A DNA stretch of 46,752 nt from Treponema_I sp045631425 (GTDB lineage: Bacteria; Spirochaetota; Spirochaetia; Treponematales; Treponemataceae): the NCBI GenBank assembly GCA_045631425.1, contig JAZQUR010000125.1, positions 1 through 46,752 on the forward strand, written 5' to 3'. Position numbers and translations under genes: made by a program. Shown one piece after another: positions 40,538 to 46,752 of this stretch (its first letter is position 1; every line of letters starts with the position of its first letter). The notes beneath the pieces were generated by a model. The model saw nothing but the letters and a program-made list of their open reading frames with translations, was not told the DNA's origin and ran no database searches.

Positions 40538-42912
40538 TCTTCTGAAATTTCTGAAATATAGAAAACTTGTCGGACTTTTGCATTTTCCAAAGTTGATGAC
40601 AAGTTTTCTAGGATTTTTGGAAAATCTGGTGTAAAAGTTTTTTTGTTGTAAGGATAAATGGCAGAATAAAAGCCTTTTCGTTTTTTTACAACCAAACCTT
40701 CTTTTTGTGAGCCAAAAATTGTTGCTGATTTAGAACAATTTCCGATGCACTCTAAGTCGGTAGCAGTTTTTTGGCAAATTGCACCAGTTTTATTTGGGAT
40801 ATTTCTAAGCAAACATTGTCGGCTTTGCATCAATTGGAAAGCGGATAAGTCTGGAAGCCAGATTTCTTGTTTACTAGGAATTTGAAACTGAGAAAGTTCC
40901 TCTTTTGAAAGTTCTGGTGAAAGAAAAATTGCTTTTGGACTGTAATTCAAAGCAAAATAGTTTGCTGTTTCAGAATTCAACACATTTAGGTGATAGCCAG
41001 AAATCACTTCTATCCCTTTGTTTTTGCAAAAATCCAAAAGACCAAGGTTGTCTGCAACTATCAGTTTGAGATTTGCTTTTTCGATAAAATCCACAACATC
41101 ATCAAAATGGTTTTGAAACAAAATGGAAGAAAAATATGGAACAACTTGAGGATTTTTGGCAAAGAAATCTTGGTAGAAATCTTTTTCTGAAGAAAGTGTT
41201 AGAGGAATTTCTAAAAGACAAGTTGTGTATGAAAGTCTATTGCAGTCAAATTGATATTTTGATGAAAAATCTTCGAAAGTTTTTACTGAGTCGAAAAAGA
41301 AAACTGGGAATTTTGTTTGATTTGTGAAAAAATCTTTTGGGAAAGATTGAAAATTATCATTGTGGGAAAGATATTTTACATCAAGTTGTGGGATTTCTTT
41401 TTCTAAATGCTCTGAAAAATATTCAACAGCGAGACGGCGAAGGTTGTTTAGCTCTCCCAAAGGAAGGAAATAAGACTCTTTTGCAAAGTCTGGAGAAAGT
41501 TCTACGTCTGAAAGTGTGAAGTTTGTTCCACCTAAGCGAGAAAACTTTTCTTGTATAACCTCTTTTGATAGGGCTTTGGTGGAAGCAGGTTGCAAAAGAG
41601 ATGAGGAGTGGAGGGTGATGGAAAGATAAGGCTGATTTTCAAGGGAAAAAGTCACTTCTAGTGGCGCATTCATTTTTCCATCAATTTTTGCTTGTATAGC
41701 TTTAAGTTGTGGTTTAAGGTTTGATGTTAAATTGGCTAGATTTTCTTTTGAAATTAGCTCTTTTGTGTAATAAACTTCACAGCCTTTTTTTATTTTATCA
41801 GAAAGTTTTCCTGTAATTTTGAGTTTATATTCCCCTTGGGAAAATTTTTCTTGGATAATTCCTGTGCAAACAAAGGATTTGTCCTGATTTAATATTGTGA
41901 TTAGATAATCTTTTTCTAGTTCTTCAGAGGCGTTTATCACTAAAAGATTTTTGTCAGCGTGATAAGTGTGCACATTTCCAGAGAAGATTAGAGAGTGATC
42001 TTTATGACCGTAAGTGAACATTTCTTTGTGGATGTTTGATTCTAAATATCCTGTTGAAAAACTTCGGTTCATGGAAAAATCTAAGCGGGAATCTTTTGAT
42101 AAGAGCTTTTCATCTGCATAATATCGGTCAAGTTGTTCTCGATATGCTTTTGTAACAGCGAAAACGTATTCTGGGCTTTTTATTCGGCCTTCAATTTTAA
42201 GGCTGGTGGCGCCGGCTTCTATCAATTCTTTTAAAAGGGGAAAGGCGCAGTTGTCTTTTAGATTAAATGGTGCAAAGGTTGTGGCTTTGTTTTGAGAAAG
42301 GCTGTATTGGCGGCGGCATGGCTGAACACAGGCGCCACGGTTGCCTTTTAAGCCGTAAAGTTCGCCACTTAGGTAACATTGTCCTGAGTATGAAATGCAG
42401 TATGCGCCGTGCACAAAGATTTCGCATCCCACATCTTGGGATTTTAGATAATCTGCGATTGGTTTTATTTCTTCTAAGGAAAGTTCTCGGCTCAAGTTGA
42501 TTTGTTTTGCGCCCATTTTCACTAGGAATTTGCATTGTTCTAGGTTGTGAGTTGTGATTTGGGTGGATGCGTGGATTTCTACATTTGGGAAATTCTTTCG
42601 GATAAGTGATAAAATCCCAATATCTTGAATAATTACTGCATCAACGCCGATTTCTGTTACTTTTTTTACAAGTTCAAGAAGTTCTTGGATTTCATGATTG
42701 TAAATCAATACGTTGAGAGTGAGATATGTTCTAACATTGTGGTTTTTCGCAATGGAAATGAGTTCTGGTAAATCTTCTAGTTTGATGTTTTCTGCTCGTT
42801 CTCGGGCGTTAAACTGGTTTGTTCCAAAATATATAGCATCTGCACCAGCGGCGATGGCTGCCAAAAAAGCTTCCTTTGAACCAGCTGGAGATAAAAGTTC
42901 GATTTTATTCAT
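40534..42912 (-). CDS. peptidase U32 family protein (YdcP/RlhA-like)
   Basis: A 792-residue U32 protein. It starts with ELLSPAGSKEAFLAAI, typical of the family, and carries the U32 signature with four cysteines (C172, C179, C195, C199) in HGAYCISYSGQC and ACVQPCRRQY. A long C-terminal DUF3656-like part has a second Cys-rich patch (ICQKTATDLECIGNC). E. coli RlhA (YdcP) uses such a protein for a 23S rRNA C2501 hydroxylation, and others act in ubiquinone or tRNA modification. So an RNA-modification role, perhaps with an iron-sulphur cluster, is likelier than proteolysis. GAGGAAAAAC precedes the ATG at 42912. Confidence 0.85.
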   Translation of the reverse strand: MNKIELLSPAGSKEAFLAAIAAGADAIYFGTNQFNARERAENIKLEDLPELISIAKNHNVRTYLTLNVLIYNHEIQELLELVKKVTEIGVDAVIIQDIGILSLIRKNFPNVEIHASTQITTHNLEQCKFLVKMGAKQINLSRELSLEEIKPIADYLKSQDVGCEIFVHGAYCISYSGQCYLSGELYGLKGNRGACVQPCRRQYSLSQNKATTFAPFNLKDNCAFPLLKELIEAGATSLKIEGRIKSPEYVFAVTKAYREQLDRYYADEKLLSKDSRLDFSMNRSFSTGYLESNIHKEMFTYGHKDHSLIFSGNVHTYHADKNLLVINASEELEKDYLITILNQDKSFVCTGIIQEKFSQGEYKLKITGKLSDKIKKGCEVYYTKELISKENLANLTSNLKPQLKAIQAKIDGKMNAPLEVTFSLENQPYLSITLHSSSLLQPASTKALSKEVIQEKFSRLGGTNFTLSDVELSPDFAKESYFLPLGELNNLRRLAVEYFSEHLEKEIPQLDVKYLSHNDNFQSFPKDFFTNQTKFPVFFFDSVKTFEDFSSKYQFDCNRLSYTTCLLEIPLTLSSEKDFYQDFFAKNPQVVPYFSSILFQNHFDDVVDFIEKANLKLIVADNLGLLDFCKNKGIEVISGYHLNVLNSETANYFALNYSPKAIFLSPELSKEELSQFQIPSKQEIWLPDLSAFQLMQSRQCLLRNIPNKTGAICQKTATDLECIGNCSKSATIFGSQKEGLVVKKRKGFYSAIYPYNKKTFTPDFPKILENLSSTLENAKVRQVFYISEISED

Positions 42913-42951
42913 GTTTTTCCTCAATAAGAGTTTTTGTCAATTTTATGAGAT

Positions 42952-44616
42952 TTACCAAGCTTTTGGAATTTTACACTGAATTAACACTGGATGATTTTGC
43001 CCAAAAATAAAGTTCGCCATTTCAGTTGAAGAATTTTCCTTGTGGTCCAAAATCATTTTGTAATCAAAATTTCGACTTTCGATACCAAAGGCTTCTGCAA
43101 CTTTTGCAATATTTGTGGGTTTCTTGTAAACAGATTCCTGATGGCAGTTTTTGTAGAATTTATCTTGCATTTTGTAAACCATTCCCAAAGCATCATTGTC
43201 CAAAACGATGATTGTAACATTTAGGGCTAGTTCCGCAAGAGTGGCTAATTCTTGAACATTCATCAAAATCGATGAGTCCCCAGTGAAACAGATAACTTTT
43301 TTCTGCGGATTTGCAATGGCGGCTCCGATTGCGGCTGGTAGTCCAAAACCCATTGTGCCAAGAGAACCTGATGATAAAAGTTGATGGGGCTTTGAAAATG
43401 GGAATCCTCGTGCAACCCACATTTGATGTTGACCAACGTCGGTTGTTACAATCAAGTCAGAATCCTCTAGTCCCACTTTTTTTGCAGTTTGATAAAAGCT
43501 GAAAATCAGTTTTTCGGGAAGAGTTTCCATATCATTTGAATTTTCAAAGTCGTGAATATTTACTGATTTTGGTTGCTGGAAATTCAAAGTTGGATTTTTT
43601 TCTTTTATGTATTGATTTAAGGCTGATAAAACCGATTCTGTGTCCGCCACGATTCCACAGTAGGAATTTTGTAGTTTATTGATTTCTGCCGCATCAATAT
43701 CCACATGGAGAATTTTTACCTTTGGATTTAGTGTTTCCCCAAATCCAAAAGAACGCTCGTCAAAGCGCACTCCCAGAGCAAGTATAACATCAGCGTTTCT
43801 TACGCACTGGTTTGCAGCTTGATGGCCCAAAATCCCTGTCATGCCAAAGAAATTTTTGTAGTTGCTTGGAACTGAGCCTAAGCCCATAAGGCTTGAAACT
43901 ACAGAAATTGGCATAAGTGATAAAAACTCTTTCAAGGCCAATGCTGATTTTTCTGAATTACAGCCGCCACCAACAAAAACTACTGGATTTTTTGCTGATA
44001 TTAAAGTTTCGTAAAATGTTTTTAGTTTTTTTGCTAAGGATTCTCCCATGGTTCTGAATTTTGAATATCGGTGTTCCATGGAAATCGGTTCGGGCCATTT
44101 TTCAAAAGTGATTTTTTGCTTTTGAACGTCAACTGGAATATCAATTAAAACTGCGCCTGGGCGTCCAGAAGAGGCGATAGCAAAAGCTTTTGGGATAGCG
44201 TAAAGCAATTCTTCTGGTGATTTGATGAGAATGCTGTGTTTTGTGATTGGTAGTGAAAGCCCGAATGTGTCAGCTTCTTGGAAAGCGTCTGTGCCAACAA
44301 ATTGACTTGCAACTTGCCCAGTGATTGCAACTAGGGGAATGGAGTCTGCTTTTGCGTTTGCAATGGCGGTGAGAAGATTCATAACGCCGGGACCACTTGT
44401 AGCAAAGCAAACTGCTGGTTTTTCTGTAGAACGAGCGATTCCCTCAGCGATAAAACCTGCGGCTTGTTCATGGCGAACTAACACGTGATTGATAGAACTT
44501 TTGTGCAATTCGTGATAAATAGGTAAAATTGAAGCTCCGGGAATTCCTGCTACTGTTGAGATTCCGTGGATTTCTAAGAGTTTGATTACAATTTCTGCGC
44601 CAGTTGATTCTATCAT
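42952..44616 (-). CDS. ilvB: acetolactate synthase large subunit
   Basis: ThDP-dependent enzyme that condenses pyruvate to acetolactate (or with 2-oxobutyrate) for valine, leucine and isoleucine. The 554 residues show the catalytic Glu50 in VRHEQAAGFIAEG, the FAD/AHAS-type TSGPGVMNLLTAIANA, VAITGQV and FQEAD, and a C-terminal ThDP motif beginning GDSSILMNVQELATLAE, with VLDNDALGMV where NN is more common. Length is normal for the large subunit. No small regulatory subunit gene (ilvN) or other ilv gene is adjacent. It may be a catabolic or stand-alone form. The promoter places its -10 box 6 nt before the ATG, so the mRNA is probably leaderless. Confidence 0.88.
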   Translation of the reverse strand: MIESTGAEIVIKLLEIHGISTVAGIPGASILPIYHELHKSSINHVLVRHEQAAGFIAEGIARSTEKPAVCFATSGPGVMNLLTAIANAKADSIPLVAITGQVASQFVGTDAFQEADTFGLSLPITKHSILIKSPEELLYAIPKAFAIASSGRPGAVLIDIPVDVQKQKITFEKWPEPISMEHRYSKFRTMGESLAKKLKTFYETLISAKNPVVFVGGGCNSEKSALALKEFLSLMPISVVSSLMGLGSVPSNYKNFFGMTGILGHQAANQCVRNADVILALGVRFDERSFGFGETLNPKVKILHVDIDAAEINKLQNSYCGIVADTESVLSALNQYIKEKNPTLNFQQPKSVNIHDFENSNDMETLPEKLIFSFYQTAKKVGLEDSDLIVTTDVGQHQMWVARGFPFSKPHQLLSSGSLGTMGFGLPAAIGAAIANPQKKVICFTGDSSILMNVQELATLAELALNVTIIVLDNDALGMVYKMQDKFYKNCHQESVYKKPTNIAKVAEAFGIESRNFDYKMILDHKENSSTEMANFIFGQNHPVLIQCKIPKAW

Positions 44617-44622
44617 ATCCTT

Positions 44623-44651
44623 ATGATACGAAAAGATAAGGAAAGTGACAA
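44623..44651 (-). promoter_or_regulatory. ilvB promoter (leaderless)
   Basis: On the minus strand TTGTCA (44651-44646), 17 bp, TATCAT (44628-44623), then 6 nt (AAGGAT) to the ATG. AAGGA is too close to the ATG to act as a normal ribosome site. Confidence 0.65.
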
Positions 44652-44669
44652 GGGGATTTCTTTAATTAA

Positions 44670-44739
44670 GAATTAAGAATTAAGAATTAAGAATTAAGAA
44701 TTATGAATTAAGAATTAAGAATTATGAATTATGAATTGA
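44670..44739. repeat. heptanucleotide tandem array
   Basis: Nine perfect or near-perfect copies of GAATTAA/GAATTAT (44670-44732) and a tenth degenerate copy GAATTGA (44733-44739). The last copy overlaps the -35 box of the following gene. Two related units (GAATTGA, GAATTGG) occur upstream of lysA near 1635. The array is of the short-VNTR kind. Confidence 0.85.
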
Positions 44740-44764
44740 AATTTTTGGGGATTTTGCGTACCAT
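44736..44764 (+). promoter_or_regulatory. candidate promoter at the end of the heptad array
   Basis: TTGAAA (44736-44741), 17 bp, TACCAT (44759-44764), 8 nt before the ATG at 44773. The -10 box is a moderate match. Confidence 0.5.
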
Positions 44765-44772
44765 TTTTGGTG

Positions 44773-45573
44773 ATGGGATATTTTTGTAAAGAAAGTTTTT
44801 TTGAACCGTTGAAAAAAATATTGATTTTTTATGAACTCTGTAGCGAAAGAAGTTTTAGTACCTTTTTCAATAATCATAATATTTATGTTGATAATGAACT
44901 TGTAATCGATAAAAAACTTTTAATTGATCGGGAAAAGTCAACCATAAAAATTGAGAATAAACAAAATCATGAAAAATCAGTGTTGGAATATTCTCCAAAA
45001 AATCACCTATACATTTTGATGAATAAGCCAAAAAATTGTGTTTGTTCTCGTGTTTCTGACCAAAGCAAAACTGTTTATGAAATTTTGGAAAATCATCCTC
45101 TTATAAAAAACAAGTTTTCACAAAATGATTTGGAAAGGATTTCTGCCATCGGACGATTGGACAAAGATACAACAGGACTGCTACTTTTTACCACAAACGG
45201 AAGTTTTAACAATTATATTACAGCAGAAAAAAGCCAGATTTCAAAAACATATTATGTCACATTGAAAAATAGCGTAAGTAAAGACGAGCAACTTTTTTAC
45301 GAAAATAAGCTGAAATCTGGGATTTTGTTGGAGGCGGAAAAGAAAGCTGGAAAAGCTTTTGTGGAAAACCAGAAGATTTCTTGGGAAAGCGAAAAAACTT
45401 GTTTTTTTACTATTGAGCAGGGGATTTTTCATCAAGTTAGAAGAAGTTTTGCATCTCTTGGAAATGAAGTTGTTGAGTTACATCGTGTGAAAATCGGAAA
45501 TCTGGAACTTCCTAGTGATTTTGATTTAGGTGATGTTAAGATTTATTCTCGAGATGAGTTTGAAATCAGTTAG
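44773..45573 (+). CDS. RsuA-family rRNA pseudouridine synthase
   Basis: A 266-residue member of the RsuA/RluB/RluE/RluF pseudouridine synthases, which isomerise specific uridines in rRNA. The N-terminal S4-like domain (about 15-65) is degenerate. The catalytic region is clear: YILMNKPKNCVCSRV (the motif before catalysis), SAIGRLDKDTTGLLLFTTNG with the catalytic Asp, then KTYYVTL, and the C-terminal QGIFHQVRRSFASLGNEVVELHR (usual GxxHQIRRM). TTG and GTG codons lie just before the ATG 44773 in frame, and no ribosome site is seen. The target uridine cannot be told. The heptad array abuts its promoter. Confidence 0.85.
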   Translation: MGYFCKESFFEPLKKILIFYELCSERSFSTFFNNHNIYVDNELVIDKKLLIDREKSTIKIENKQNHEKSVLEYSPKNHLYILMNKPKNCVCSRVSDQSKTVYEILENHPLIKNKFSQNDLERISAIGRLDKDTTGLLLFTTNGSFNNYITAEKSQISKTYYVTLKNSVSKDEQLFYENKLKSGILLEAEKKAGKAFVENQKISWESEKTCFFTIEQGIFHQVRRSFASLGNEVVELHRVKIGNLELPSDFDLGDVKIYSRDEFEIS

Positions 45574-45625
45574 ACTGTATTTTTGTTGGTGTAGGGACGA
45601 TTCATTAAAACTGTAGAATCTAAAT

Positions 45626-45683
45626 AAAAAAACCATCCCAGGAAAACCTTCATATTTGAAGATCTCGCCAAGATGGTTTTTTT
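45626..45683. terminator. bidirectional terminator between the RsuA-like gene and flaB
   Basis: AAAAAAACCATC (45626-45637) and GATGGTTTTTTT (45672-45683) pair perfectly, with an inner CTTC/GAAG hairpin in the loop. T-runs exist on both strands, serving two convergent genes. Confidence 0.85.
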
Positions 45684-45724
45684 ATGGCGGACTAACTAAC
45701 TAGCCCGCTTTACTGAAGCTAAAA

Positions 45725-46585
45725 CTATTGTAGTAAGCTAAGTACGTTTTGTGAAGACTGATTAGCTTGTGCAAGCATAGATGTTCCAGCTTGTGATAGA
45801 ATTTGGCTAGTTGTAAGTTTAACCATTTCTGAAGCCATGTCAGTATCACGAATACGTGATTCAGAAGCTTGTAAGTTTTCAGCGCCGACTGTTAAGCCTG
45901 TGTAAGCGTGTTCTAGACGGTTTTGGTATGCACCAAGGTCTGCTCTTTGTTTGTTGATTTTCTTTAGTGCTTCGTCTAGAGTTCCGATTGAGCGGTTAGC
46001 TGAATCTGGATCTTGGATACTCATGATTTCTTCACTACCGAATTCACGTAGGTTAAGAGCTGTAGCTGTCATTGTGCCAATGAATACGCTTACTCTTTGA
46101 TCCATGTTTGCACCAACGTGTAGCCACATAGAAGCTGTTACAGAGTTTGTACCTGTATCTTGTGCAAAACGGCCTGTTAGCATATTCATACCGTTGAACT
46201 GAGCTTGACTTGCAATGCGGTCAACTTCAGCAACCAGCTGAGAAACTTCAACCTGAATTTGCATTCTGTCTTCTTCAGCATAAATACCGTTAGAAGCTTG
46301 AACTGCAAGTTCGCGGATGCGTTGTACAATGTCAGTTGTTTCTTGTAGATATCCTTCTGTTGTTTGGATAAAAGAAATACCGTTTTGTACGTTCTGAGCT
46401 GCTTGGTTTAAACCACGAATTTGTGAACGCATTTTTTCTGAAACAGCCAATCCTGAAGCATCATCACCAGCGCGATTGATACGCATACCTGATGAAAGTT
46501 TTTCCATTGATTTCTGTGTAGAAAGGTTTGTAGCACCTGTCTGTCTTTGTGCATACATTGCACTCATGTTGTGATTAATAACCAT
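45725..46585 (-). CDS. flaB: periplasmic flagellin, FlaB class
   Basis: Core flagellar filament protein of the spirochaete periplasmic flagella, 286 residues as in treponemal FlaB proteins. The N-terminus MVINHNMSAMYAQRQTG, LSSGMRINRAGDDASGLAVS and the C-terminal SRIRDTDMASEMVKLT and SQAGTSMLAQANQ are the conserved D0/D1 helices. The variable central domain is short, as expected for spirochaetes. No signal peptide is present: export is through the flagellar type III system. A strong AAGGAG lies before the ATG. A leader of about 130 nt, with stem-loops, suggests post-transcriptional control. Confidence 0.96.
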   Translation of the reverse strand: MVINHNMSAMYAQRQTGATNLSTQKSMEKLSSGMRINRAGDDASGLAVSEKMRSQIRGLNQAAQNVQNGISFIQTTEGYLQETTDIVQRIRELAVQASNGIYAEEDRMQIQVEVSQLVAEVDRIASQAQFNGMNMLTGRFAQDTGTNSVTASMWLHVGANMDQRVSVFIGTMTATALNLREFGSEEIMSIQDPDSANRSIGTLDEALKKINKQRADLGAYQNRLEHAYTGLTVGAENLQASESRIRDTDMASEMVKLTTSQILSQAGTSMLAQANQSSQNVLSLLQ

Positions 46586-46724
46586 ACTGTATCTCCTTGA
46601 AATATCTGTATCGTTTTTAGCCAGCGTAGCTGCCTAGGTGTGACAACGTCATTAACCACAGTCAGTTAGGGTGCTGTACTAATTATGAACGATTTAGAGC
46701 GGGTCCTCATGACCCGTACTTTTA
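46586..46724 (-). promoter_or_regulatory. structured flaB leader
   Basis: Contains hairpin CGGGTC/GACCCG (46700-46716, 5-nt loop), the palindrome TGACAACGTCA (46641-46651), a small CAGC/GCTG stem (46622-46632) and the ribosome site AAGGAG. The hairpin loop region includes a GGA, as in CsrA-binding sites, which is only suggestive. Confidence 0.45.
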
Positions 46725-46750
46725 TTCTCGGATAATAAAAAAAAGACTTA
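46725..46750 (-). promoter_or_regulatory. sigma-28-like flaB promoter
   Basis: On the minus strand TAAGTCTT (46750-46743), about 10 nt, TCCGAGAA (46732-46725). This partly matches the flagellar sigma consensus TAAAGTTT-N11-GCCGATAA. It sits at the window edge. Confidence 0.45.
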
Positions 46751-46752
46751 AG

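Noticed and set aside
44617..44660. T-box leader for ilvB
   Set aside because: The -10 box lies 6 nt before the ATG, so there is no leader.
44670..44739. CRISPR array
   Set aside because: The repeats are contiguous 7-mers without spacers, and no cas genes are near.

Overview
The window reads as chromosomal DNA of a low-GC, saccharolytic spirochaete, most likely a gut or rumen Treponema. The main taxonomic clues are a 286-residue periplasmic flagellin of FlaB type starting MVINHNMSAM, the lipoprotein- and signal-peptide-rich envelope genes, and AT-rich intergenic DNA. No phage, insertion sequence or CRISPR array was seen. The gene set is mostly housekeeping, regulatory and carbohydrate genes, and coding is dense on both strands.

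Layout. 0.3-7.2 kb: lysine-branch genes (lysA, ddh), hpt, an orphan D12-class adenine methyltransferase, a PIN/RHH toxin-antitoxin pair, a TrmB-like regulator and a TIM-barrel isomerase-like protein. 7.3-14.2 kb: an RND efflux operon (adaptor, pump, an extra lipoprotein, TolC-like channel). 14.2-19.5 kb: a YhhN-like membrane protein, then DRTGG-domain protein, PHP phosphoesterase, HPr kinase, HPr, LexA, HolA and a PC4/YdbC-like protein. 19.7-23.5 kb: a lipoprotein/LysM-protein pair, tRNA-Leu(CAA) and groL without groES. 23.6-38.2 kb: carbohydrate block with cellobiose phosphorylase, threonine synthase, nagA-nagB, a ROK regulator, a CUT1-type ABC importer lacking its ATPase, and a GH2 beta-mannosidase. 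38.3-46.6 kb: two exported proteins of unknown function, a small membrane protein, a U32 peptidase-family protein, acetolactate synthase large subunit, an RsuA-type pseudouridine synthase and flaB.

How the genes work together. Two small regulons can be read directly from the DNA. (1) A 26-bp palindromic operator (TTAGTAGT ... ATTACTAA) lies just downstream of the -10 box of lysA, ddh and the TrmB-like regulator gene. All three promoters are TTGACA-17 bp-TAnnnT. This argues that the TrmB-like protein represses itself and the last steps of lysine synthesis. (2) A 27-bp operator (GTTAGTTGAT-7-ATCAACTAAC) lies at the start site of both the cellobiose phosphorylase gene and the sugar ABC importer operon, next to a ROK-family regulator. 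This suggests coordinated uptake and phosphorolysis of beta-glucosides, possibly with beta-mannosides.

Several promoters (antitoxin, DRTGG gene, hprK, ilvB, the RsuA-like gene) place the -10 box only 6-8 nt before the start codon and have no usable Shine-Dalgarno, so leaderless or nearly leaderless mRNAs look common here. Coordinates, motifs and spacings were read by eye from the sequence; family names come from recognition of conserved motifs, not from database searches.
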